NCBI GenBank assembly: GCA_029747015.1
Contig: JAKOGI010000333.1
Coordinates: 623,062-687,061 of the forward strand
Origin: Carnegiea gigantea
Lineage: Eukaryota > Streptophyta > Magnoliopsida > Caryophyllales > Cactaceae
Direction of reading: 5' to 3'
DNA length: 64,000 nt
Shown here: piece after piece, positions 43,736 to 55,111 of the stretch
How the letters are laid out: each line of letters opens with the position of its first letter
Numbering within the stretch: position 1 is the stretch's first letter
Notes under the pieces: generated by a model
Told to the model about the DNA's origin: nothing
The model's input: only the letters and a program-made list of their open reading frames with translations
Databases searched by the model: none
Translations under genes and position numbers: made by a program

Positions 43736-45998
43736 CTATGCTTCGCCACTACTTTCTGCCATATCAAAATGCCAGCGCAAAGGTAGACAACATGGCGCTA
43801 TGTGGAAACAATTCTTTTGAATGAACACCCGTAATATGTGACGACAAAGTATGCCCCAAAATTCAAAATTCTTATAGTTGTATAATGTAATGCTTCCATC
43901 CCAGAAGACCATGTGCATTCTACCATTTGATTTGTAGTGCTTTAAGATGAACTCATTTTCGTCTTCATGGACAATAGAATATTGGCTTGCTTTCTCAATT
44001 TCTTCTTGAAAATTTTTAAAAGCAAACGGTGTGAGGACTTGAAAAGCTTGCTCTTCTAGTGGCGACCTTGTTTTCAGAGAAGTTGGTCTAACTGTAGCAG
44101 TCATATTGTTATGTGTACGCTTAAGCTCTATCTCTTTAATTGCAACATCCATTCGAAATATTAATAGAAGAAATTCAAAAAGGTATTAGTGCGATCTCTG
44201 CAAACTTGATTTTAATAGAAAAAATTCAAAAAAAGAAGATACGAACCTATTTAAAGAAGTCCATCAAACTAGTGTGAGAAGAAATAAATCTCTTGATGAA
44301 GTCATTTATACTTTCCGATCGACCTGTTGTTGTCATCCCTCCGAGAAAATAATCACGAAGATAAGCCAGTGCCCAAAACTGTCTGATTTGCTATAGACCT
44401 TTGACATGCTTATTATTTTACAAGTTCTATTTCTCGACAGCTAAAGGCTAATTCTCCTCAATTGCTTCAGGAGAGTTCAACTTGCATAACATGTAAAATT
44501 CATCACACCAATTCTGATACTTACTTCGAAGGAGTGCCATGAACCAACCACTAAACTTCGATGTGATATGCCATATACAGTAGCTATGCTTTGCAGTAGG
44601 CATTTCACTTGCGATTGTGTCGGACATCCATGGATCTTGATCTGTTATAATTGTCTTTGGAGGCTTTCTCAATACATGAACAAAAGTCTGCATTTGAAAT
44701 GTAACATAACATTAGAATAAAAGTTTCTAAGTTTACAAATAAGATATGTATATGTCAGAATGTAAAACTGCTCAAAGTCTAGTAATGATTGCCACTGGTG
44801 TTGCTGCTCGTGGTCTTAGTAGGATCATTGTGTACTAGGGGTGTTAATTATTTTCATCTGGGTCTTAGTTTCTTATCTTCGGAAATTTAGGCTTGTGGCC
44901 GGCTACTGTCCAGTTCCTATCAAACATTTGTGGCTTGGGTGGGAGGTGAGAGTGCAGTGTTGCAGGTGATTTATTCTTCAAGGTTTGTGCCTTGTATTGC
45001 AGCACATGATCATTGCTTAGAAGGCAGGTAATATCTAGATTCCATCCATGTAGGATGCCCCGTATCCTATTGAAGGATGTACATGTACATATATGAAAAG
45101 AAAAGGAAAGAAAAAAACCTTCATTAACCACTTAAAAGTAGACATAGTTTCACTGCGTAAGAGTGCACATCCAAATAGGATGGTGTTTCCATGGTTGTCG
45201 ATGCCCACAAATATTGCGCAAGGCATGTCATAGGCATTAACTTTGTAAGTGGTATCAAAGACGACAACATCACCATACTTGTGATACCAATCGAAACTTT
45301 GAACAGGACACCAAAACAAGTGTTCAAGTCTCCTGTTTTCATCTATGGTGTATGCATATTGAAACTTGATATTTGCTTCTTGTGCTAATTTCATGCTCTC
45401 AATCAAGTCCATGGCATCATCAAGTGCAATCATTTTCTTCATCTTTGTGAACAAATTGCGGATATCCTTTTCAATGAATGGAAGACCACCATGTTCGACC
45501 TTTTTTTCGAGCTACATAACTCAAATAATCTGTCTAACAGAGAGTCCATCTCCCTTGTATAACAAAATGTTTTCTTCATCCTCAGGTGTGATGACTCTAT
45601 TACAAGGGAGAAGGCACGTTTCATGAGGCAAAAGAACTTCATGATTGTGTTGTTTGACAAACCTCGACACATGCCATTCTTCGGGGAATATTTCAAAGAC
45701 TCTCCTTAAAGTGATACGCCATATGAGCATTGCACTCACATCTGGAGGACTCCCTTTTCCTTTGATCTTTGGATGCGTCAATTACTTTGATAGGGTTTTT
45801 CCTTGCTCGATGACAAGACAAATCACGCCTCACTATCTTGTTATTTCTTTTATCATATCGATCTTTACGAATTCCAAAACCATGTCGTTCATCAGCATAA
45901 TTTCTGTAGAATACAAGAGCTTCTTCTTTGCTACCGAATGCTTGACCAATGAAAGGTTCATAGTTTTCGTATGGGATTTCATTCAGACCAATATTCAT
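43736..45998 (-). pseudogene. FAR1-related MULE transposase, broken
   Basis: DDE transposase of the Mutator superfamily, related to the FHY3/FAR1 proteins that plants domesticated. On the - strand, a FAR1 DNA-binding region (45998 to about 45620) starts FIGQAFGSKEEALVFYRNYA and ends near WHVSRFVKQHNHEV, with a frameshift near 45700. Stops occur near 45500. The MULE domain (about 45320-44500) has VVVFDTTYKVNAYDMPCAIF (first Asp) and, after an intron-like gap (about 45118-44695), IITDQDPWMSDTIA (second Asp). The C-terminal SWIM zinc-finger region is present (FEFWGILCRHILRVF), but its first two Cys are replaced (LYNYKNFEF). It lies within terminal repeats, so it is a transposon gene rather than a host FAR1 gene. 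Confidence 0.87.
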
Positions 45999-46479
45999 TA
46001 TGCCCGATGATTATACTTGTAGCGAATACTATTTGTAGTGTTTGTATTTAGAAAACGTATTGGAGAAGTATGGTATACAAAGCCTCGGGTTCAGCAAAAA
46101 AATTTTATTTTGCCTGATGATTATGCCTAATGACAAGACAAATTAATGTTTGCCGCCAACTAGGTATGCTGCCAAACCTTTTTGTCAATAGATTTTTGCC
46201 TAATGCATTAAAGAAAGGTTGGAAAGGTTCATAATTATTGTGCAACAAGAAATTAGGCAAGATAGAATTTCCATATAAATACAAAATAGCCAAGATAGAA
46301 ATTAGGCAAGACATATTGGAGTATGCTTGTGGCATCCTAATGTTGCCCCAAAGCTATTACCGTGAATTCAATTTCCATATAAAAACTATTAGAATTTGGT
46401 GTTAGTTGGAGTGTATTATAAAGAGTTTGATACAATTAGGCAAGTTAGAAAATTTAAATAAAAAAAGAGATCTTATAAA

Positions 46480-46572
46480 AATCTTTACCATGTATATAGA
46501 TAAGATTCTTATCTAAATAGTAATAGGTACTCTTTTATCTGTCTTCCTAAGGGCGACGTTTAGCAAAACCGT
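46480..46572 (-). repeat. Right terminal inverted repeat of the MULE
   Basis: Reverse complement of the left end, including AGATAAGA-T-TCTTATCT and the CTTCCTAAGGGCGACG block where the left copy reads CGTCGCCCTTAGGGCG. Confidence 0.85.
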
Positions 46573-46575
46573 TAT

Positions 46576-46616
<41 letters not shown>

Positions 46617-46728
46617 CAACAACAACAACAAGTATTGTTATTGTTGTTGTTGTTGCTGCTATTGCTATTGCTCTTGTTGCTATTGCTGCTGCTGTTGTTA
46701 TTCTTATTGTTGTTGTTTTTATTATTGG
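46571..46728. repeat. (AAT)n/(AAC)n and (GTT)n/(GCT)n microsatellite right of the MULE
   Basis: AAT units pass into AAC units, then a short AGTATT spacer, then GTT/GCT/ATT units. The two halves are nearly complementary and can fold into a hairpin. The array begins exactly where the terminal inverted repeat ends. Confidence 0.93.
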
Positions 46729-48679
46729 GAGTGTTATGGAATGGCAAAGCCCCTAGCCTAGAGAGCTGGAACCACATCATCCTACCCCATCTAATACTGT
46801 CTTTTCTCTCCCCCGCCCCCAAAAAAAGAACTAATACCAACTTTAATCATTGAACTTGACATTTACACTTGTTCCTCAACAAAACTGGATGAAAGAGCCT
46901 TCCTTCACGACTCACAAGTTTGTTCATAGGTTGATTAATTAGCTTCTTGACAACATTGTGGAAACTTAACTTCCAACTTTAATCTAACCATCTAATTAAC
47001 AAGTAATACATATCGACGGATTAAGAAAAAGGATTGAAAGTTCCAACTCAAATCCTCTTTCGCATGAAGTTCATGTAAATTGTTGCACTAATTATGTTAT
47101 CAAAATTCAGGATTAGCTTACTTTCAAAAGGACAAAAAAATTAAGCCGGTCTTAAGCAGTCTTAATTCACATGTAACAACAGACATGCTATATACAATAT
47201 TAACTTAGGGATTAAAGGAGCAAAAGCTCTCAGAAGGACCTCAATTAATCTATCAGTGTCCTTTGAGGACTTCAATTTTTGTTAAGGACTTCTAGCATTT
47301 TTTGCTAAATATAAAAGTGGGGAAACCAAGTTTGGTAGCCAACGTAACTAAGAGCATTTCCAATCCAAGTTTCAAATTTTGGAACTATATTCTGTCACAT
47401 TAGTACAAATTTTATTTTTTAAAACTTGCATTTCTTCACTTCTCAAATCCATGAAACTCCTGAATAGCCTAATAAAATATTTGTTATGACCCGATCATAA
47501 CATACAACCCTTTTGAAAAAAAGAATAACCAAAAAAATTAACAAAAAGACATAAAATTGGGGAATGCAAATGCGAGTTGGAACTGCAGTGAGTTTCGACC
47601 CGTGAGGCAAGCACAAGAAAAGTAAATGGAGGATCAGCACAAGACGCCGGGGTCCGCTAGGCGGAACATGCGCTTCCCGGTTGTGAATGCTTAAGTAAAG
47701 TGCAAAGTAATATTTCATCTTATGTATTCTCTCCATTCCATTATTTTCTTGCTACATGGGAAAAGTACGCACTTCAACAAATTAAAATATTAATCAATAG
47801 ATGGTAAATTTAGTGAAAATTAAAGGCACGTAATGGATTGACAGTGCGTTAAATGAGGAAAGTTGATTTGGGACAAAAATGTTTTTGTTATTGTTTAGGA
47901 AGAAAAAAATGGGACTGAGGGAGTATCAAATTTATCCAAGTGACATTTACGTAGTTGAATGAAAATTCAATCCTAAAATGCTAGCATAGCTAGTCCTAAA
48001 AGAATTGCTGAGAACCAATTATTTATTGTCAAGTGTATTTTTTATAGAAAATTGTATTTACTTAATAAATTAGTTTAATTTATATAACAATTATATTGTC
48101 TAAAAATTCACTTTCTATGCAAAAATGTTACAATTCTAACGTTTACGTGGACGATAGCCAATATGAATTGTAATGAATTCATACACATCCAAATATTAGC
48201 ATTAACAAGTTTTATCTATTCCAGTTAAGAAATTCATCTCGGCCAAAAACGATCAAGTACTATAAGTAAAATGGTCTCTATTTAGAATATTAGCAGAAGA
48301 TTATTTCAATTTTTATTATTCAAAACTAATTTAAATAAAATTTAAACATGCTAGATTCATTAAATTTAAAATACTTTTGGGAATTTGAGCCATGGTGATT
48401 TAAATTTGTCGTAAGTCATAACTAAGATACTTGTGGGCTAAGTCATGCTAGGTATAAGAATGGAAAGGGGGCAATAAAATGGAGTAACATTTATCAGTTG
48501 ATAGCACTTTACATGAGATTCCAGTCAAATACTTAAATTGATTAAATCAAAAAATTTTATTTTTTTTATGGAAAATGAAAAACTTAATTAATATGAATTT
48601 GAATTAGTATAGAGGTATCTTAATGTCAAAAGCAATATATGATTCAGAACATCTCCAAACCACTCTCCAGCGCTAACAG
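46729..48679. other. AT-rich spacer, nothing recognised
   Basis: AT-rich intergenic sequence. Open frames at 46547-46840 and 47443-47736 are low-complexity or unsupported. No clear element ends or RNA genes were seen. Confidence 0.55.
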
Positions 48680-48689
48680 AGTATGGCTG

Positions 48690-49427
48690 GAAATGCACTA
48701 AGGAGTAAGCAACCTTGTTTCCCACTCTCTAAATGTGAGAAAAATACAAACAATAAAAACGAGAAACAAAAAGCCAAATAACATCCAAAACAAACTAAGA
48801 GAAGTATTAGGTCTATTTTTTGACTTGAGTTTTGAAATAATAGTGGAAGAGTATCCTTCCATGATGATCTTCATGAACCCGAGTTTCCAAGTTTGCTGGA
48901 GAGCGAAAAGACAGTCATTAACTTCTTCTAGATCGGGAGTTGTCAATCCCAAATTCTGCCTAATAGCCGCAAAGAGAAGTGGCCCTGTAGAGTCTCTTCC
49001 AATTAGGTCACAACCTCTCCCCCATGAACCAAGTTTAAACCTATCAAAATTCACCTTGATCAGTCTAGCAATTGGTGCCTCTTAGTAAGTGACACCTCCC
49101 AAGGCATCTTAAAAATAAGAGATTGTGAACAATAGTCCCGGACCAACTCTGAAGGTTTCTATACAACTCTTAAGGGGGAAGGATGGCCATTTCGGAAAAG
49201 GATATCATTCCTTAAGTTCCAGCATGCCCATATGATGGAAATGAAGTCGTCCACCTTGTCATGGAACTCCTTTTGAAACTCATTGATCACATCTGCAACA
49301 GCACAGGGAGTTTTACATAGAAAAAAAGATGCAAAGGCGAAATTGACCAAGTGTATGCAACACGAAGGCATTCAAAAATAGCATGCATGCCGGACTCTTC
49401 GAAGTCACTACATAATTCACATGTAGT
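48690..49427 (-). pseudogene. LINE RNase H domain and end of the zf-RVT region
   Basis: From 49427 on the - strand: TTCELCSDFEESGMHAIFECLRVAYTW (Cys/His cluster of the zf-RVT region), then FISIIWACWNLRNDILFRNG (49200s), then the RNase H domain MNFDRFKLGSWGRGCDLIGRDSTGPLL with LEEVNDCLFALQQTWKLGFMKIIMEG (48800-49054). The usual first Asp of the RNase H domain is present (NFD). The frame shifts near the C-terminus (EWETRLLTP against GNKVAYSLV). It would remove RNA from hybrids during LINE retrotransposition. It is decayed by frameshifts. Confidence 0.82.
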
Positions 49428-49439
49428 GTGTACAAGAAA

Positions 49440-49800
49440 ATCCACTATTTGTGGCATATATTTTTGCTACAATAGGTTAGAATATTGCTACAAAAGCCTT
49501 TTGTGGCAATTTTTAAAATTGCTACAAGGTTGCCACATAAAGTCCGTTACAAAATCTTTTTGTGGCAATTTTCAAAATTGTGGCAATTTTCAATATTGTC
49601 GCAATTCATATAGCTTTTGTGGCAAATATTAATTTGCCACAGATGTTAATTTGCTACAATAGCTTAGTTTTTGTAGCAATTCCTATCAAGCCACAAAAAT
49701 AAGTTGCGACAAAAACTTGACATTAGCGGCAAGCACAATTTGCTATTAGAAATTTGAGACACCTATATGCATTTGTGGCAGCTCACATTTGCCACAAGAT
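49440..49800. repeat. Left subterminal repeat array of the CACTA-like element
   Basis: About 360 bases with many direct and inverted copies of TTTGTGGCAA / TTGCCACAA / TTGCTACAA (for example 49494-49512, 49560-49590, 49618-49640). The matching array at the other end is 53615-53760. Confidence 0.85.
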
Positions 49801-50974
49801 AGACAAAATATGTACTAAATTTATGTTTTATATTACATTTTATGGATTCATGTTACAATATTTTAATATGCATAATTAACAATTCATCAAAATATTTTAT
49901 ATACAAATATTTAACACATAACTTCAAACGAAACAAATCACTGTAGAAATCAGATTGTATTAATAACTTCATATATAACTATACAAAAAGTTTATTCACA
50001 TAGAAGAATTTTGGGTCTTGACAATTAAACCTTTTTCTGAAGTCTTAAACTATGAAAAGATCTGAAATTTGAAAAGCCTATATCTATACTAAAACTTTGA
50101 GATAAAATGAAAATACTAATAATACTAAGGCCATCATCATTCAACTTTTATCTTCTCCATTCCACATCTTTATGTTTGCGACCATGGATAAATGTCTGCA
50201 ATGAAAACATGAAAATTAGATTAGCAATAACCTTAATGTCTCATATGAATTAATCAAATAAGCAGAACCTTTTTTTCTGTTTTTGCGGGGGGGCTTGGAC
50301 AAGGAAAATGAGCAGAAGCTTATAATCTATGGGATAAAATAATTTTACAACTTCAGCATCATTACAAGGGGGCGAAAAAGGAGGGCAGAGGGGGCTTCCA
50401 TGGTTGGTAATGGCATACCATAGAACAAAAGAATAGAAGGAGGGCAGCTAGTTCAATCCATCAGAAGCCTACCTGCACGGTTGGAATTCACGAATAGAAA
50501 AGAGAAAAGATGTAAATGAAGGATACCCAAAAAATAATATTTTACCTGCACTCAAGGAACAGCTGATATCTCCATTATCAACCCAGGCTTTGTGTATGAT
50601 GAAATTATACATATCTTACACAATTAATCTGCAGTGTTAAGCTTAAAGGAAAACTTCATAAATAAGAACAGGAAAAAGAGGAACATACAGCAAAATTGTT
50701 ATAGAGAACCGTGGATTTTGACAAATAAGGCAACGAAGATATCTATGCCCCAAAGCCAGAGAACCGACTAAAGCTTGTTTTACCTTGTCATGAACGGATT
50801 GTTCAAAATCAATAAATTGAATGGTCTAGGAGTAAGCACAGGCCCATTCACCCACTCACATACAACCCTTCCTACCAAAAGAACACAAATCACAAGAGTT
50901 AAGCATCAAACACAATTAAGAAAACATCATCTTATGAAAAATTACCACTAGTGTGTAGAAACCAAAGTCAGATA

Positions 50975-51005
<31 letters not shown>

Positions 51006-52400
51006 ATATATATATATATATATATATATGGAACGATGATATGCCTAATACTAGTACCAATTGGTAGGTGTAATAATGAATGAGAATCAACAAAGTAATT
51101 CGATTCAACATTAAAGCTCATTTGGAGATAGTGTCTTAGACTCAATATGGGAACCATTTGTGCATGTAGTGCATGAATAGGGAAGGTGTACGATAGCATT
51201 TCTTTATGCAAGCAACATCCATGAATTACCATAATTTTAGATATTCTCATATGGTAAAGCAATATTAGTTTTATTCCATACTATAGTAGCCTAGTAGGTT
51301 ATTAGAATAAATATGCAACTATGAAAATGCTAGTAAAGTGAAAGGAATAAGGAAAGGAAGAGATTGGGAAAAAATAAGCCCTTGTTGCCTCATAAATTTT
51401 GGGCCTTTCACCACTAAGAATGGCAGCAATATTCTTGCAATTTAAGCACAAGACACTCAAAACCAAGAAATAACACGAACATAATGTTAGAAGACATTTT
51501 TTTTATTGACCTTATCACAAGGAAAGGAAGAAACCAAAAATATGCAATCATTGCAATAATGCAGTTCTTATGGTTGCGGCACACACTGTTGTAACTATGA
51601 CAGAGCATGGTATATACGGTTGCTATAAAGTGTCCTATGATAGGCTGCATTTATGCTCCTCAAACTGATGGGGCAGCCCTTAAGAAATTCCTATTAGGCC
51701 TTTGCCTAAAGCAACCTACTATTATAATTCATTAATCTACTTCTACTACCATCTACGATTAAGGAACACACAACCAGAGATCCTAAAAAAGAAAGCGAAC
51801 ATAGGCCGTTCAAAAAACTTGAAAATTTTGAAGTCTGTTTCCACAACATATCTCTATCAACTATTTTATACAAAAGGCAGTAAATCAATGCTTCCATTCA
51901 AGTCTCAAGACTCATAACCTTCTAAGTTAAATACTCTGCTCAGCCATAGTTGATACCAACGAAAAGGGCAAGTGGCCATCATAACACCCACAGAACATTA
52001 AAGTCTCATTCTTAAACTAGGGACCTATTAAGCCCTATATACTATATACGCTGTTTTTGCACTATTTGAGCTCTAACCTTTGATAGCTCCTGGCCTCATA
52101 TCACAACAACATCAGTAATTTATGCCAGCATCTCAAAGTATGATCTAAAGGGCTCTCTTCATTATAAAATTTTCCATGTTTCAGAACCAGATTGATATAT
52201 ATTTACTCAAATTTATCCTAATTCTAAGAATTCCTTTACCTAGATCCAGACTTACACATTTAGATTTAATATTTATATTCATTAGATTGCATTAAAATAA
52301 GAAATGGAAAATAGTAGTCCTTTTGTTAGATTATCCTGGCGCAAAAGAAATATCAGGAATAAGCACATAAACCATTAGCAAACCCAAAAAGCTCAGTAGC
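49801..52400. other. Interior of the CACTA-like element, no gene recognised
   Basis: AT-rich sequence with a TA/GATA run at 50970-51028 and scattered short open frames (50948-51262, 51414-51650). Alternating AT-rich and GC-richer blocks could be introns and exons of a captured gene, but I recognise no protein. Confidence 0.5.
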
Positions 52401-52402
52401 TT

Positions 52403-53190
52403 TGAAAAATGCATGTATCAACCGAACTCAGTGAAGTCCACCAAAGGTGGGGGGGGGGGGGGGGAATTTTGTTGCAGCAAGGTCATACGTTCGGAAAAAA
52501 ACTAATTAGTAAAACACGTAAAATTCATGATACTCAAACACATAAAGAATACACAAATCCTAAGCCAACAGCGGACAAAATTAAGATCAAGCATACTTGA
52601 ATGATGTGCAAAATCAGTGTGAGAAGTAGTAAACAACAGTTAATTGAATTGAAATTGCAAGAATATTATGATCTGACAGTAATTATAGACTGGTAGAAGA
52701 GGACTCAAACCTCGCTAGAGAGCTTCCTCGATGACTTGTCTACTTGATGCCATAAATGATAAATCCCCACTCATGCACTTCATCTTGAAAACCCTTGAAA
52801 AATGCATGTATCAACTGAACTCAGTGAAGTCCACCAAAGGTTGGGGGGGGGGGGGGGGGGATTTTTGTTGCAGCAAGGTCATACATTCGGAAAAAAACTA
52901 ATTAGTAAAACACGTAAAATTCATGATACTCAAACACATAAAGAATACACAAATCCTAAGCCAACAGCGGACAAAATTAAGATCAAGCATAATTGAATGA
53001 TGTGCAAAATCAGTGTGAGAAGTAGTAAACAACAGTTAATTGAATTGAAATTGCAAGAATATTATGATCTGACAGTAATTATAGATTGGTAGAAGAGGAC
53101 TCAAACCTCGCTAGAGAGCTTCCTCGATGACTTGTCTACTTGATGCCATAAATGATAAATCCCCACTCATGCACTTCATCTTGAAAACCC
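52403..53190. repeat. Recent 393-bp tandem duplication with poly-G tracts
   Basis: Two copies, about 52403-52795 and 52796-53188. ATGCATGTATCAAC starts at 52409 and 52802. Very few differences (ACCGAAC/ACTGAAC, ACGTTCGG/ACATTCGG, CATACTTG/CATAATTG, GACTGG/GATTGG). Each copy contains a G run of about 17 or more. The similarity indicates a recent duplication. Confidence 0.93.
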
Positions 53191-53614
53191 TAAGTTAATG
53201 TTACTGAAAAGAAAGGAAGCAAGGACAAAATCGAAAAATGGAGACTGCAAAGTTTTACCTCCGTCAAAATTAGACTCGATCCTTATACCTCCATGTGGCA
53301 AATGATTCCAAAATTTGAATCCAAATAGGACGGGGCTTAGCAAGGCGAAAATATCACAATAATTAGGATCTAAGATCGAACTAAGCCACGAAACAATTCA
53401 AGCAAGAGAAGAGAGCAGAAAATCAACCAGCACATAGCCAGAGAACATGAAACTGAAAACCCTAGGAAGGATAACTATTATTGTGCAGTCACCACTGGTG
53501 GGCAATGGATAGTGAGTTGCAAATTGAAACCCCCCACCCTCGCTTTGATGATAGAATTGTAAGTTTTCCCCAAAAAAAGGGTTCATGATTGAGCCCGTTT
53601 TTTCATCTCCCGCC

Positions 53615-53770
53615 TGTAAAGTTGTGGCAATTTTAACGTATTGCCACAATAGACTATTATTTCGTGACAAATTTTATTCTGCTACAATTTTTCGAATATT
53701 ATTGTATATTTGTGGCAAATTGAAATTTGCTACTCATAAATTGCTACAAAAGATTGTTTTTCTTGCAGGG
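53615..53770. repeat. Right subterminal repeats and terminus of the CACTA-like element
   Basis: Copies of TTGTGGCAA, TTGCCACAA, TTGCTACAA and GTGACAAATT in both orientations, ending TTGTTTTTCTTGCAGGG at 53770. Confidence 0.75.
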
Positions 53771-53779
53771 TTGTGAGGG

Positions 53780-55111
53780 TAGCTTAGGAGGGCAAGGCAG
53801 ATGAAGTGGCCCTCCAAGCAAACATTCTCATCTTTGGGGGGATGTCAAGCTGCCAAATAATCAACCGAAAGGTCTTCAAAGAGCTGTTAGTTCTACTTTG
53901 ATCACCTTGCCTTCGGGCTTGTCGAATAAAGTGATAGGCCGACTTGACAAGGAGCTCACCCCAGGTGTATTGGTGCCAAGTTAACGTATCTCTTGGCCAG
54001 TTGGAGCATAACAGGATGTTCAGTATAATCCCTGCATCAACAGATGACAAGATAGAAGAGATCAAGTTGGCATTCCATTGAATCAATCAAGTGACTGAAC
54101 TGAAACATACTAAGCTTCAGGCTTAGGGGGAACGAGGACTTTACATGAGCTGGCCTAGGTAGCCATTGTGAGGTCCAAATATTCAAGGATAAGCCGTCGC
54201 ACACTAGCCATCGGGATCGACCCTCAACAACCCTTCTAGCGTTGGATAAGCTTCTCTAAGTATAACTAGGCTTAGAACCAAACATGACATCGAGAAGACC
54301 ACAGTTCAAGAAGTACTCAGTCTTTAAGACTCTAAAAACTAGGGAGTTATCTGAATGCATAAGTCTCGAGATTTGTCTAGCTAAGAGAGCCAGGTTGAAC
54401 GCCTCAAAATCACGAAACTCGAATCTAGCCACTATCTAGCTTTGGTCAAGTTTATGTTTTGCGATCCAATGAATCTGCTGCTTACTCTCATCATGACCCC
54501 ACTAGTAATTGACCATGGAGGATTGAATGTTCGTAACCAAGGCCCTCGGAAGTAAAAACACAATAATGGCACAAGTAGGAGTCGCTTGGGCCACAGCCTT
54601 TACGAGCACCTCCTTACCAGCCCAACAGAGATTTTTACCCAACCAACCATGAATTCTTTTACAGATGCGATCCTTAATGAACATAAAAACCTTTTTCTTA
54701 GATCAGCCTATTTTAGTAGGGGACCTAAGGTACTTGTCATAAGACAAGACTTCACAGATGTCTAGGGAGAAAAGCAGTTCATCCTTTCTTCTCTGGGTAA
54801 CCCCTTTGCCAAACAGAATGTTGGACTTTGCAAGATTTATTTTCTGGCTGGAAGCTGATTCATAGTCCATAAGAAAGGACTTAACCACTTGAGCCTCCTC
54901 TACAGTAGTACCACAAAAAAATAATGGAGTCATCTACAAAAAGAAGATGGGACACTTCATCTACAAAGAGAAGATGGGACACTGGAGGCATATTTGGACC
55001 AAGAGACTTGCCATGGAGAATATTAGGAGCTACGACATTATGAAGTAAGTAAGATAGACCCTTATCCTAAAACAAAACGAGGTTTGGAGAGATAGCATCT
55101 CCTTGTCTAAT
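53780..55111 (-). pseudogene. LINE reverse transcriptase C-terminal part and zf-RVT region
   Basis: On the - strand from 55111: RQGDAISPNLVLF (conserved RQGDPLSP motif of L1-type RT), HLLFVDDSIIFF with the FVDD active site near 54910-54950, FLMDYESASSQKINLAKSNI, VLSYDKYLRSP (a YLGxP-type motif), HGWLGKNLCWAGKEVLVKAVAQATP, then the zf-RVT part WNANLISSILS, DTLTWHQYTWGELLVKSAYHFI and WQLDIPPKMRMFAWRATSSALPS. A 25-base stretch encoding VSHLLFVDE is duplicated just before FVDD (54935-54980). Frameshifts and stops are present. The Athila LTR begins at 55112, just upstream of RQGD. Confidence 0.88.

Larger units (their letters stand above)
41924..46572 (-). mobile_element. Mutator-like element (MULE) with FAR1-type transposase
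   Basis: Inverted repeats of about 100 bp mark both ends: ACGGTTTTGCTGAACGTCGC from 41924, and its near complement ending at 46572. Both run on through GATAAAAGAGTA, CTATTACTATTTAGATAAGA and TCTTATCT. A broken FAR1/MULE transposase lies between, on the - strand. The microsatellites outside each end are inverted relative to each other, so they may belong to the terminal repeat and the true outer ends may lie further out. I could not find a 9-bp target duplication. Confidence 0.82.
49428..53770. mobile_element. Non-autonomous CACTA-like element inserted in the LINE
   Basis: A 4.3-kb element recognised by its two ends. Both have CAAGAAAA at the tip (left GTGTACAAGAAAA; right complement CCCTGCAAGAAAA), close to CACTACAAGAAAA. 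Both are followed by the same short motif family (TTTGTGGCAA, TTGCTACAA and complements). It separates two parts of the LINE zinc-binding domain. No transposase was found. The first three bases at each end deviate from CAC, and no matching 3-bp duplication is visible (AGT against TTG), so the superfamily is probable, not certain. Confidence 0.6.
48680..55111 (-). mobile_element. LINE (non-LTR retrotransposon), 5' truncated in window, split by a CACTA-like element
   Basis: On the - strand the order is RT C-terminal part (55111 to about 54450), zinc-binding RT-associated region (54086 downward), a 4.3-kb insertion (49428-53770), the end of the zinc region (CELCSDFEESGMHAIFEC), and an RNase H domain ending near 48690. 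This is the usual pol of plant L1-type LINEs. The RT is cut at 55112 by an Athila-type LTR, so the N-terminal RT and endonuclease are not in the window. No clear poly-A tail was located at the 3' end. Confidence 0.85.

Noticed and set aside
49406..49427. CACTACAT...ATGTAGTG inverted pair that looks like a CACTA end
   Set aside because: It translates in frame as the LINE zinc-binding motif CELCS, so it is LINE coding sequence; the element boundary is just to its right.
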